In this document: positions 16,946 through 24,714 of the stretch, piece by piece
How the letters are laid out: each line of letters begins with the position of its first letter
How positions within the stretch are numbered: position 1 is the stretch's first letter
Origin: Fictibacillus halophilus
GTDB lineage: Bacteria; Bacillota; Bacilli; Bacillales; Fictibacillaceae
Direction: 5' to 3'
DNA: 64,000 nucleotides
NCBI RefSeq assembly: GCF_016401385.1
Contig: NZ_JAEACF010000001.1
Span: forward strand, 1,054,001-1,118,000
Notes under the pieces: generated by a model
Told to the model about the DNA's origin: nothing
Seen by the model: the letters and a program-made list of their open reading frames with translations, nothing else
Databases searched by the model: none
Translations under genes and position numbers: made by a program

Positions 16946-17497
16946 ATGGCACGTACAAAAAACGAAACGTGGGAATGGATTAAAGCATTAGCGGCAGCCT
17001 TATTATTAGCAGGAATCATCAGATTTTTTCTTTTCGCACCCGTCGTGGTCGATGGACAATCTATGATGCCAACTCTGCACAACGGAGATCGTCTGATCGT
17101 TAACAAGTTTTCCTATGTGATTGGCGATCCAAAAAGATTCGATATTGTAGTCTTCCATGCAACCGAAGAAAAGGATTACATAAAACGTGTAATCGGTTTA
17201 CCTGGAGATACGGTCGAATACAAAGATGATACTCTTTATGTAAATGGTAAACAGGTAAAAGAAGAATATTTAGAAGCGTATAAAAAGAAAACAAAAGATG
17301 GAAACTTCACTTATGATTTTAAGTTACTTGAAGTAACGGGTAAGCAAAAGGTTCCTCAAGGTCAGCTATTTGTATTAGGTGACAACCGAAGAAATTCTCA
17401 AGACAGCCGAAATATTGGAACTGTGGATGATGATACGATTTTAGGAAAAGCATCTTTCCGTTTCTGGCCGTTAAAGGATATTGGATTTGTAAAGTAG
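16946..17497 (+). CDS. lepB: Type I signal peptidase (SipS/LepB family)
   Basis: The enzyme cleaves signal peptides from secreted preproteins on the outer face of the membrane. The 183-residue protein has one N-terminal membrane anchor (about residues 13-33), the catalytic Ser39 in GQSMMPTL, the general base Lys80 in YIKRVIGLPGD and the box GDNRRNSQDSR. This single-anchor form is typical of Gram-positive bacteria. It lies between rplS and rbgA, where B. subtilis has no signal peptidase. Whether it is the main or an accessory peptidase cannot be told from the window. Confidence 0.93.
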   Translation: MARTKNETWEWIKALAAALLLAGIIRFFLFAPVVVDGQSMMPTLHNGDRLIVNKFSYVIGDPKRFDIVVFHATEEKDYIKRVIGLPGDTVEYKDDTLYVNGKQVKEEYLEAYKKKTKDGNFTYDFKLLEVTGKQKVPQGQLFVLGDNRRNSQDSRNIGTVDDDTILGKASFRFWPLKDIGFVK

Positions 17498-17508
17498 GGT
17501 GAGATAAC

Positions 17509-18372
17509 ATGACCATTCAATGGTTTCCTGGACATATGGCCAAAGCGCGCCGGGAGATAACTGAAAAACTCAAAATGATCGATGTCGTATTTGAGTTGGT
17601 GGATGCTAGAATTCCTCTAGCTTCTAGAAATCCTATGATCGATGAAATTCTTGGACAGAAACCTCGAATTGTACTTTTGAACAAAGCTGATCTGGCTGAT
17701 CCAAAAGTAACATCGATGTGGGAAAGTTATTTTTCAGAAAAAGGAATTCCCTCTCTTGCTATTAACTCGCAAGATGGTAAAGGGATAAAAAAAATAGAAC
17801 CGCTTGCTCATGAGCTAGTAAAAGAGAAGTTCGATAAGATGAGAGCAAAGGGAATCGTCAAACCACGTGCGGTTAGAGCACTTATTGTCGGCATACCTAA
17901 CGTTGGTAAGTCCACGATCATCAACCGTATGGCTGGAAAAAACATTGCTGTAACAGGGGATAAACCTGGTGTAACGAAAAAGCAGCAATGGATAAAAGCA
18001 GGTAAGACATTAGAATTATTAGATACTCCAGGGATCTTGTGGCCAAAATTTGAAGACCAGTCAATCGGTTTAAAATTAGCAGTTACTGGAGCTATTAAGG
18101 AAACGCTCTTTGATTTTACCGAAGTAGTCTTATATGCGATTAAGTATTTAAGAGAACACTACGAAGAGCGTCTAGTTGAACGATACAAGCTGTCTGAGAT
18201 TCCAGATGACTCACTGCCCCTTTTCGAAGAGATCGGAAAGAAACGTGGTTGTATGATGAGTGGCGGAGAAGTGGATCTTGAAAAGACCGCTGAGATTGTA
18301 TTGCGAGACCTTCGAGCAGAAAAGCTAGGACGCTTGTCATATGAGCGACCAAATGAGTTTGAAATTAAATAG
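17509..18372 (+). CDS. rbgA: Ribosome biogenesis GTPase RbgA (YlqF)
   Basis: RbgA is needed for late assembly of the 50S subunit (uL6 region). The 287-residue GTPase is circularly permuted: NKAD (G4) at 58-61 comes before the P loop GIPNVGKS at 128-135 and DTPG at 172-175. It starts with [13 protein letters not shown]. The ATG is 12 bases after the signal peptidase stop, behind GGTGAG, so the two are co-transcribed. Confidence 0.96.
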   Translation: MTIQWFPGHMAKARREITEKLKMIDVVFELVDARIPLASRNPMIDEILGQKPRIVLLNKADLADPKVTSMWESYFSEKGIPSLAINSQDGKGIKKIEPLAHELVKEKFDKMRAKGIVKPRAVRALIVGIPNVGKSTIINRMAGKNIAVTGDKPGVTKKQQWIKAGKTLELLDTPGILWPKFEDQSIGLKLAVTGAIKETLFDFTEVVLYAIKYLREHYEERLVERYKLSEIPDDSLPLFEEIGKKRGCMMSGGEVDLEKTAEIVLRDLRAEKLGRLSYERPNEFEIK

Positions 18373-18381
18373 TTTAGAATG

Positions 18382-18411
18382 AACAGGCGCTGACGTAAGT
18401 GCCTGTTTTTA
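18382..18411 (+). terminator. Terminator after rbgA
   Basis: AACAGGC pairs with GCCTGTT, extended by a few inner pairs, and is followed by TTTTT. Confidence 0.8.
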
Positions 18412-18467
18412 AAATTATAAAGGCTTTCTAAGTGCTTTGATGTACTATAAAAAGGCAACATTGAGAA

Positions 18468-18548
18468 GTTGATTGTAGTGGAGGGTGCGAGACTCCTGGG
18501 GATCACTGCACGCCCCCCGGAAAGCGAGCACCTGAAACGGAAATCAAC
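18468..18548 (-). repeat. Intergenic inverted-repeat element, copy 3 (short form, 81 bp, reversed)
   Basis: Read on the - strand it starts GTTGATTTCCGTTTCAGG, continues with TGCTCGCTTTCCGG and ends with a GAGTCTCGCACC block and AATCAAC at 18468. Its length equals copy 1. The shared outer flank (GATGTTTTCGTATAC on the - strand) lies at about 18570-18586. Confidence 0.8.
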
Positions 18549-18589
18549 TACTTGCACAGAGCATCAAAGTATACGAAAACATCCTTCTA

Positions 18590-18615
18590 TATAGAACTAA
18601 GGTATAAGCCGATAA
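18590..18615 (+). promoter_or_regulatory. Possible SigD promoter upstream of rnhB and the FliK-like/FlhB-like pair
   Basis: GCCGATAA (18608-18615) is an exact match to the SigD -10 consensus. TATA (18590-18593), 14 bases upstream, is one base off the TAAA -35. The operon it would drive contains two flagellar-export-like genes, which makes the match more plausible; a chance hit is still possible. Confidence 0.45.
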
Positions 18616-18640
18616 TACATACATAAAGAGCGTGATGAAC

Positions 18641-19426
18641 ATGAAATTGTCGATAAAAGAATGGGAACATAAATTAAAAACCAGTGAAGATAACGAGTTA
18701 GTACATCTACTGAAAATCCTCTCTGAAGATGAAAGACAAGGTGCAAAGAAATTATTCCAATCCTTTTCCAAACGCTTAGAGCGAGAAGAGGCTGAGAGAA
18801 CGAGACTGAAGTTAATGCATACTTACGAAGAGCAATGCCAAGCAAAGGGTAAAAGCTTGATCGCGGGTGTCGATGAAGTAGGACGTGGTCCGTTAGCAGG
18901 TCCTGTCGTGGCAGCTGCGGTGATCTTACCTCTAGGGTACATGTTGCCAGGTGTCAATGATTCTAAGAAGTTATCTGAGAAAAAAAGAGATGCACTATAT
19001 GAGTCAATTATTAAGGATGCTATTTCTTATAGTGTTCATATAGTGCAACCTGATCAGATCGACGCGATCAACATTTATCAAGCGTCTAAACTGGCAATGA
19101 CAGAAGCGGTATGTTCGTTAAATGTTAGTCCAGATCAGCTATTAATTGATGCTATGGAAGTCCCATTAGCGATCGATCAATTGAAAATAATTAAAGGCGA
19201 TGAGAAGAGTATTTCCATCGCGGCTGCATCAATCGTTGCAAAAGTCACAAGAGACCGGTATATGAAGATGTTGCATGAAAAATATCCTCAATATGGATTG
19301 AATTCCAATATGGGTTATGGAACGAAGGATCATTTAAACGCCCTTCAGCAATATGGACCGACAGAAATTCACCGTAAATCTTTTAGTCCGGTAGGAGAAC
19401 TTATTAAAATTACAGGAAGTGATTAA
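18641..19426 (+). CDS. rnhB: Ribonuclease HII
   Basis: RNase HII removes ribonucleotides from DNA and cleaves RNA-DNA hybrids. The 261-residue protein has an N-terminal helical extension (about 65 residues, as in B. subtilis) and the catalytic GVDEVGRGPLAGPV with Asp78-Glu79. Three ATG/GTG starts lie within 9 bases; 18641 is chosen because the AGCGTGATG before it can pair with 16S rRNA. The last 8 bases overlap the next gene. Confidence 0.95.
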   Translation: MKLSIKEWEHKLKTSEDNELVHLLKILSEDERQGAKKLFQSFSKRLEREEAERTRLKLMHTYEEQCQAKGKSLIAGVDEVGRGPLAGPVVAAAVILPLGYMLPGVNDSKKLSEKKRDALYESIIKDAISYSVHIVQPDQIDAINIYQASKLAMTEAVCSLNVSPDQLLIDAMEVPLAIDQLKIIKGDEKSISIAAASIVAKVTRDRYMKMLHEKYPQYGLNSNMGYGTKDHLNALQQYGPTEIHRKSFSPVGELIKITGSD

Positions 19427-20882
19427 CCTGTTACAATTCAATCAAATTAATGGAAAACCGTTAAACCCGGTTAGACCGACTGAAGTGCCGTTAATATTGA
19501 AGCTTAATCAGTTCATTTCGGCTAAGATTTTAGAAATCTTTCCTGATCATTCAGCGAAGGTTCTTTATAATGGCTCAACACTTCATGCGAAATTAGAAGC
19601 GCCTTTAATCAAAGGAGAAAACTATCTATTTGAAGTGTCAGAGAAGAACGATACGATCTATTTAAAAAAGATGGATATGGATCCAGTTAAATCTACTTCT
19701 GAACAGATCTTATCGAGATGGAGCCTTCCAGCTTCCGATTTAAACAAAAAAGCAATTGATTTTGCTATCATAGAAAAGTTGCCTCTATTAAAAGAGAACG
19801 TTAAAACCATTTCAGAGATTTTAAAATTTACAAATGAGTTGCCATTTCACGAAAAAAAAGCAATTGTTCAGCGAATGATGGAGCTTCAATTGCCTCCAAA
19901 GCAAGAAATCGTCCAAGCAGTAACTTTCAGTCTGAAAAGCAGTACAGGTTCAAGTGATGAATTCAAACAGCTCTATGAGGCTCTCATTCCCTTTATTCAT
20001 AAAGATAAAGCTGTTGCGAAAACAGTGGAACTATTAAAAGACCTTTATGTATTTAAAGGTAACGAGGCAAGAAAGCAGTCGGCTCCTATTCAAGATAGAG
20101 TGAGAAGTATTGATATAAAAAACACAGCAGAAATAGTTATGCCATTGAATGGAAAACATCCAGATCCAATGAAGGTTCAGGAAGGTATAAATGATGTGCA
20201 AGAAAACATGCCAACATTATTAAAAGACGATGGGATAAAAGTTTCTAAAGAAATAAATCCGAACGCATCGCAAGAATTTATTGTAGCCGCAAAAAAGTGG
20301 CTGATTAAATCTGGTCTGTTGCATGAAAAAAACATTTTCCAAGATCCCGTACAAGTAAAACAAGCAGAGACGTTAAAAACTCAGCTTCTATACCTGCAGC
20401 AGAACGCTGACCGTCTGGAGCTGCCTGAAATCATACAGCAAAAAACAGAACAGGCTTTAAATAGATTAACTGGCCAGCAGTTGCAGAATATACAAAGTAA
20501 CGAGAATATGCAACAGTTTATCCTTCATATTCCGTTTAGTCAATCTGAGAATCCGAAAGAGATGACGGTTCGTTGGGAGAGCAAAAAGCAAGATGGAAAA
20601 GGGCTGAATCCGGATCACTGCAGGATGCTTTTTTGGTTAGAAATGAAGCATCTTAAAGATGTAGCTGTAGATGTTCAGATTCAGAACAGAATCGTTTCAT
20701 TAAAGATTTATAATGCACATCCTTCCATCGAAAAATTTTCAGAACCGTTGTTGAACACGTTAAAGGACAGTATGAAGAATATGAATTATACGCTATCTTC
20801 TGTTACATTCAGTTCTCAAAACGAAAAAATTAAAAATACCGAGACATCTATCTCGTATAAAGGATTGGATCTAAGAGTATGA
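19419..20882 (+). CDS. FliK-like protein (YlqG position)
   Basis: This 487-residue, largely helical and poorly conserved protein lies where B. subtilis has ylqG. Residues about 365-465 resemble the C-terminal hook-length-control (FliK) domain, including HCRMLFWLEMKHLKDVAVDV and QNRIVSLKIYN. The gene after it resembles the FlhB C-terminal domain, the natural partner of FliK. The start is uncertain: the GTG at 19419 overlaps rnhB by 8 bases, and AGGAAG fits a CTG at 19428 better. A separate, typical fliK exists at 39658, so this is a divergent paralogue at best. Confidence 0.7.
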   Translation: MINLLQFNQINGKPLNPVRPTEVPLILKLNQFISAKILEIFPDHSAKVLYNGSTLHAKLEAPLIKGENYLFEVSEKNDTIYLKKMDMDPVKSTSEQILSRWSLPASDLNKKAIDFAIIEKLPLLKENVKTISEILKFTNELPFHEKKAIVQRMMELQLPPKQEIVQAVTFSLKSSTGSSDEFKQLYEALIPFIHKDKAVAKTVELLKDLYVFKGNEARKQSAPIQDRVRSIDIKNTAEIVMPLNGKHPDPMKVQEGINDVQENMPTLLKDDGIKVSKEINPNASQEFIVAAKKWLIKSGLLHEKNIFQDPVQVKQAETLKTQLLYLQQNADRLELPEIIQQKTEQALNRLTGQQLQNIQSNENMQQFILHIPFSQSENPKEMTVRWESKKQDGKGLNPDHCRMLFWLEMKHLKDVAVDVQIQNRIVSLKIYNAHPSIEKFSEPLLNTLKDSMKNMNYTLSSVTFSSQNEKIKNTETSISYKGLDLRV

Positions 20883-21154
20883 GTGATCGTAAAAAAGAAG
20901 CTGTGGCCTTAAAGTACAATCCCCTCGAATCTACCTCGCCGGTTGTGATTGCAAAGGGGAAAGGGGAAACAGCAGAGCGTATTCTTAAATCAGCAGATGA
21001 ACATAACATTCCGATTCAGGAAGATCCCTCTTTAGTCCATTTATTATCGAAGCTAGAGATCGAAGAGAGTATTCCTGAAGAATTGTATGAAGTGGTAGCT
21101 GAACTTTTCGCTTTTATATATCACCTGGATAAAGAAGCAGGAAAAACTACATAA
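20879..21154 (+). CDS. FlhB C-terminal-domain-like protein (FlhX/YlqH)
   Basis: The 91-residue protein is a stand-alone homologue of the cytoplasmic FlhB C-terminal domain. Shared features are PVVIAKGKG, EDPSLVHLLSKL, IPEELYEVVAELFAFIY and a following LD. The self-cleavage motif NPTH of FlhB is replaced by NPLE, so autocleavage is unlikely. It overlaps the FliK-like gene by ATGA. Full-length FlhB is at 48191. Such proteins (FlhX) can partly replace the FlhB C-terminal domain in other bacteria; the role here is not known. Confidence 0.88.
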   Translation: MSDRKKEAVALKYNPLESTSPVVIAKGKGETAERILKSADEHNIPIQEDPSLVHLLSKLEIEESIPEELYEVVAELFAFIYHLDKEAGKTT

Positions 21155-21199
21155 ATGTCATTGAAACGGGGCATTCCTATCTTAAAAGGAGTGTGTTCA

Positions 21200-21358
21200 A
21201 TGCCTAAAAATAAATTAGTTGTACAACAATCCGAGCAACTAGTGAACCAGTTTAAAGAAGAGATGGCTGAAGAATTTGGAATGTATCGTTCTGCTGCCGA
21301 ATCTGAAGCGATAACACCAAAAATAATCAAAGAACAGAAAAACAAAAAAAACAAATGA
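21200..21358 (+). CDS. Alpha/beta-type small acid-soluble spore protein-like
   Basis: The 52-residue product begins MPKNKLVVQQSEQLVNQFKE, then EMAEEFGMYRSA, matching the alpha/beta SASP pattern, including the region cut by the germination protease (E|MAEEFG). The second conserved block is only partly recognisable (AITPKIIKEQ), so it is a divergent member. The start is the ATG at 21200 behind AAAGGAGTG. Alpha/beta SASPs coat spore DNA. I could not identify a clear SigG promoter. Confidence 0.75.
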   Translation: MPKNKLVVQQSEQLVNQFKEEMAEEFGMYRSAAESEAITPKIIKEQKNKKNK

Positions 21359-21370
21359 AAAAAGAAGGTG

Positions 21371-21395
21371 TTTTCGTTCCTAAAGGGAACGAAAA
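21371..21395 (+). terminator. Hairpin after the spore protein gene
   Basis: TTTTCGTTCC and GGGAACGAAAA form a perfect stem with a TAAA loop. No T run follows, so it may stabilise the 3' end or assist the terminator at 21403. Confidence 0.6.
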
Positions 21396-21402
21396 AGCGA
21401 TG

Positions 21403-21438
21403 AAACCAAAGTCATTTTAAAGTGATTTTGGTTTTTTA
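21403..21438 (+). terminator. Terminator before sucC
   Basis: AAACCAAAGTCA pairs with TGATTTTGGTTT (one mismatch) and is followed by TTTTATTTT. Confidence 0.8.
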
Positions 21439-21466
21439 TTTTGGCTAAAATTGTGTATGCGCTTGC

Positions 21467-21481
21467 AATTTTCTGAAGAAT
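21467..21481 (+). promoter_or_regulatory. CodY box upstream of sucCD (predicted)
   Basis: AATTTTCTGAAGAAT matches 13 of 15 positions of the CodY consensus AATTTTCWGAAAATT. It lies immediately upstream of the -35 box of the sucC promoter. codY itself is in this window (31079). CodY binding here is predicted, not shown. Confidence 0.6.
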
Positions 21482-21483
21482 AG

Positions 21484-21512
21484 TAGACATAATAGACTAG
21501 GTCTTATACAAT
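21484..21512 (+). promoter_or_regulatory. Predicted SigA promoter of sucCD
   Basis: TAGACA (21484-21489) and TACAAT (21507-21512) have a 17-base spacer, 48 bases before sucC. Confidence 0.65.
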
Positions 21513-21559
21513 GATAACGGTACTTTAAGTTTTCACCATGATAGGAGGATGGAGAGTAA

Positions 21560-22720
21560 ATGAATATCCACGAATACCAAGGTAAAGAGATACTTAGAAA
21601 ATATGGTGTGGCTGTTCCAAACGGGAAAGTAGCATTTACCGTTGAAGAAGCTGTTGAAGCTGCTAATGAACTGGGGAGCACTGTATCTGTTGTTAAAGCA
21701 CAGATCCACGCAGGTGGTCGCGGTAAAGCAGGTGGCGTTAAAGTCGCTAAAAATATCGATGAAGTGCGTACATACGCAAATGAAATCTTAGGAAAAGTTC
21801 TTGTAACTCACCAAACAGGTCCAGAAGGTAAAGAAGTTAAGCGTTTACTTATCGAAGAGGGCTGTGATATTAAGAAAGAATACTATATCGGTCTTGTACT
21901 AGATCGTGCAACATCAAGTGTAGTAATGATGGGATCTGAAGAAGGCGGAACTGAAATTGAAGAAGTGGCTGAAAAGACACCTGAAAAAATCTTCAAAGAA
22001 GTAATCGATCCAGCGATCGGCCTTCAAGCATTCCAGGCAAGAAGACTTGCTTATAACATCAACATCCCTACTGAATTAGTAGGAAAAGCAGTGAAATTTA
22101 TGATTGGTCTATATACGGCTTTCGTTGAAAAAGACTGTTCAATCGCAGAAATCAATCCATTGGTTGTAACAGGTGACGGAAATGTTATGGCACTAGATGC
22201 AAAGATGAACTTTGATTCTAATGCTTTATACCGTCACAAAGACATCTTAGAATACAGAGATCTTGAAGAAGAAGATGCAAAAGAAATCGAAGCATCTAAA
22301 TACGATCTTAGCTACATTTCTCTTGATGGGAATATCGGCTGCATGGTTAATGGTGCTGGACTTGCTATGGCAACAATGGACATCATTAAACACTACGGCG
22401 GCGACCCGGCTAACTTCCTTGACGTTGGGGGCGGCGCAACTACTGAGAAGGTAACAGAAGCATTTAAGATCATTCTTTCTGACAAAAATGTTAAAGGTAT
22501 CTTTGTTAACATTTTCGGTGGAATCATGAAATGTGATATCATCGCGAACGGCGTTGTTGAAGCAACAAAACAAGTTGGCCTTGAGCTGCCTCTTGTTGTG
22601 CGTTTAGAAGGTACTAACGTTGATCTTGGTAAAAAGATTCTAAAAGAATCTGGCCTAAACATTACAGCTGCTGATTCTATGGCTGATGGTGCAGAGAAAA
22701 TCGTAGCTTTAGTTAAGTAA
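21560..22720 (+). CDS. sucC: Succinate-CoA ligase [ADP-forming] beta subunit
   Basis: This TCA-cycle enzyme subunit makes ATP from succinyl-CoA. The 386-residue ATP-grasp protein begins [17 protein letters not shown] and has [12 protein letters not shown], the AEINPLVV motif and GGATTEKV. The ATG follows AGGAGGATG. sucD follows 35 bases downstream. Regulation by CodY is suggested by a box at its promoter. Confidence 0.97.
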   Translation: MNIHEYQGKEILRKYGVAVPNGKVAFTVEEAVEAANELGSTVSVVKAQIHAGGRGKAGGVKVAKNIDEVRTYANEILGKVLVTHQTGPEGKEVKRLLIEEGCDIKKEYYIGLVLDRATSSVVMMGSEEGGTEIEEVAEKTPEKIFKEVIDPAIGLQAFQARRLAYNINIPTELVGKAVKFMIGLYTAFVEKDCSIAEINPLVVTGDGNVMALDAKMNFDSNALYRHKDILEYRDLEEEDAKEIEASKYDLSYISLDGNIGCMVNGAGLAMATMDIIKHYGGDPANFLDVGGGATTEKVTEAFKIILSDKNVKGIFVNIFGGIMKCDIIANGVVEATKQVGLELPLVVRLEGTNVDLGKKILKESGLNITAADSMADGAEKIVALVK

Positions 22721-22755
22721 TATTAGAAAACATCGTAGGAAGGATGGATTGATGC

Positions 22756-23670
22756 ATGAGCATTTTTATTAATAAAGATACAAAAGTTATCGTTCAAGGT
22801 ATTACAGGTTCTGTAGGACTTTTTCATACAAAACAAATGCTTGAATATGGTACGAAAATTGTAGGCGGTGTTACACCAGGTAAAGGTGGCACGGAAGTTG
22901 AAGGTCTTCCTGTTTTCAACACGGTTGTTGATGCAGTTAAAGAAACAGGAGCAAACGCTTCTGTCATCTATGTTCCTCCTGCGTTTGCTGCAGAAGCGAT
23001 CATTGAAGCTGTTGACGCTGAACTTGATTTAGCGATCTGTATTACTGAAGGTATTCCAGTAATGGATATGGTAAAAGTTAAGCGTTATATGGAAGGCAAA
23101 AAGACTCGTCTAGTTGGTCCGAACTGCCCAGGTGTTATCACTCCTGAAGAATGTAAAATTGGTATTATGCCAGGATATATCCATACAAAAGGACATGTTG
23201 GCGTAGTGTCACGTTCTGGAACATTAACGTATGAAGCTGTACACCAGCTTACAGAGCGTGGAATCGGTCAATCTACTGCAGTTGGTATCGGTGGGGACCC
23301 AGTCAATGGGACTGACTTTATCGATGTATTAAAGGCTTTTAACGAAGATAAGGACACATATGCTGTAATCATGATCGGTGAGATCGGTGGAACTGCTGAA
23401 GAAGAAGCCGCTGAATGGGTAAAAGCGAACATGACTAAACCTGTAGTAGGATTCATTGGTGGTCAAACAGCGCCTCCAGGAAAACGTATGGGGCACGCAG
23501 GTGCGATCATCTCTGGTGGAAAAGGTACTGCAGATGAGAAGATCAAAACAATGAAAGCTTGTGGAATTAAAGTTGCAGCAACGCCTTCAGTTATGGGTGA
23601 AACTTTAGTTGAAGCTTTGAAAGAAAACGATCTATATGATCGCTGTGTAACAAATAAAGCAAAAGCGTAA
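22756..23670 (+). CDS. sucD: Succinate-CoA ligase alpha subunit
   Basis: SucD carries the phosphohistidine and binds CoA. The 304-residue product has a Rossmann N-terminus ([17 protein letters not shown]) and the active-site His247 in GHAGAI. It is translated from an ATG behind GGAAGGATGG and forms a two-gene operon with sucC, closed by a strong terminator. Confidence 0.97.
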   Translation: MSIFINKDTKVIVQGITGSVGLFHTKQMLEYGTKIVGGVTPGKGGTEVEGLPVFNTVVDAVKETGANASVIYVPPAFAAEAIIEAVDAELDLAICITEGIPVMDMVKVKRYMEGKKTRLVGPNCPGVITPEECKIGIMPGYIHTKGHVGVVSRSGTLTYEAVHQLTERGIGQSTAVGIGGDPVNGTDFIDVLKAFNEDKDTYAVIMIGEIGGTAEEEAAEWVKANMTKPVVGFIGGQTAPPGKRMGHAGAIISGGKGTADEKIKTMKACGIKVAATPSVMGETLVEALKENDLYDRCVTNKAKA

Positions 23671-23686
23671 TAACGATTACAACGTG

Positions 23687-23713
23687 AAAAGCTCCCAGAT
23701 CGGGAGCTTTTTG
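23687..23713 (+). terminator. Terminator after sucD
   Basis: AAAAGCTCCC pairs perfectly with GGGAGCTTTT around a 5-base loop, with the T run continuing into TTTTTG. Confidence 0.92.
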
Positions 23714-23748
23714 TTTACATTGAATTGTTTCATGAGGAGGAATGAAGT

Positions 23749-24615
23749 TTGGATAAAGAACGCTTAATCTTTCTTCATCATTGCGAAGCACTTACTTGGA
23801 ATCAATTAAGATCAATAGTTGTTGCTGATCCTGAACTAAGAACTGTTTTTTCAATGGACATTCGCAGGTTGAAAATGTCGTATGGTTTGAGTGAACTGAC
23901 GGCAAAGCGTCTCTATCAACACATGAAACAAAATAATAGTACATACATAATGAAGAATCTAATAAGACAATCGATTTCAGCTGTAACGATATTCGATGAA
24001 AATTATCCACCGCTGTTAAAGAACATTTATGACCCGCCTTGGGTTCTTTATGGACAAGGCGATTGGACAGTGCTAAATCGGGATAAAATGATTAGTGTGG
24101 TCGGTACTCGAAATCCTAGCAACCAGGGAAAACAAGCTTTGCAAAAGGTTCTTGGTCCGTTACTAGATGACAAGTGGGTCGTGATCAGCGGATTAGCTAA
24201 AGGGATTGATACGTTCGCTCATGAGTTAAGTATTCAAAGCAAGTCTTTAACAGCAGCCGTTCTGGGCTCAGGCCTGTTACAGATCTATCCAAAAGAAAAC
24301 AGAGTACTAGCCAAAAAAATTAGTGAACAAGGCATTTTGTTATCTGAGTTTTCACCACAGGTTACACCAAAACGCTGGCATTTTCCATTGCGTAACCGTA
24401 TAATAAGCGGTCTCACCCGTGCAACGCTTGTTGCAGAAGCACGAACAAAAAGTGGTTCGTTAATTACAGCTGATCAAGCACTTGAGCAAGGAAGAGATGT
24501 GTTTGCGATTCCTGGATCGATTTTAGAAGAGTGTGCGAACGGAACCAATTTTTTGATTCAAAATGGAGCAAAATTAGTCATGAGTGCAGAAGATATTCAA
24601 AATGAAAGTTTCTAA
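23749..24615 (+). CDS. dprA: DNA processing protein DprA (Smf)
   Basis: DprA loads RecA onto incoming single strands during natural transformation. The 288-residue protein has the Rossmann-like motifs VVGTRNPS, ISGLAKGIDTFAH, LGSGL and SEFSPQ. The start is TTG at 23749 behind GAGGAGGAATG; the ATG at 23742 hits a stop after four codons. The short spacing to topA and a separate topA promoter suggest its own transcript. Confidence 0.95.
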   Translation: MDKERLIFLHHCEALTWNQLRSIVVADPELRTVFSMDIRRLKMSYGLSELTAKRLYQHMKQNNSTYIMKNLIRQSISAVTIFDENYPPLLKNIYDPPWVLYGQGDWTVLNRDKMISVVGTRNPSNQGKQALQKVLGPLLDDKWVVISGLAKGIDTFAHELSIQSKSLTAAVLGSGLLQIYPKENRVLAKKISEQGILLSEFSPQVTPKRWHFPLRNRIISGLTRATLVAEARTKSGSLITADQALEQGRDVFAIPGSILEECANGTNFLIQNGAKLVMSAEDIQNESF

Positions 24616-24642
24616 CCGTTTTCATTTAAATGAGGAAACAGT

Positions 24643-24672
24643 TTGACAAATGCAGATACATTATTTAATAAT
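24643..24672 (+). promoter_or_regulatory. Predicted SigA promoter of topA
   Basis: A consensus TTGACA (24643-24648) is followed after 18 bases by AATAAT (24667-24672). The topA start is 42 bases downstream. Confidence 0.65.
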
Positions 24673-24714
24673 AGGGAAGATTTCACTAAACCCTTAAAGG
24701 GGGATAAACTGTAA

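Noticed and set aside
18597-18845. - strand frames of 75-132 codons around the start of rnhB and the end of rbgA
   Set aside because: They overlap conserved + strand genes or the repeat and show no family features.
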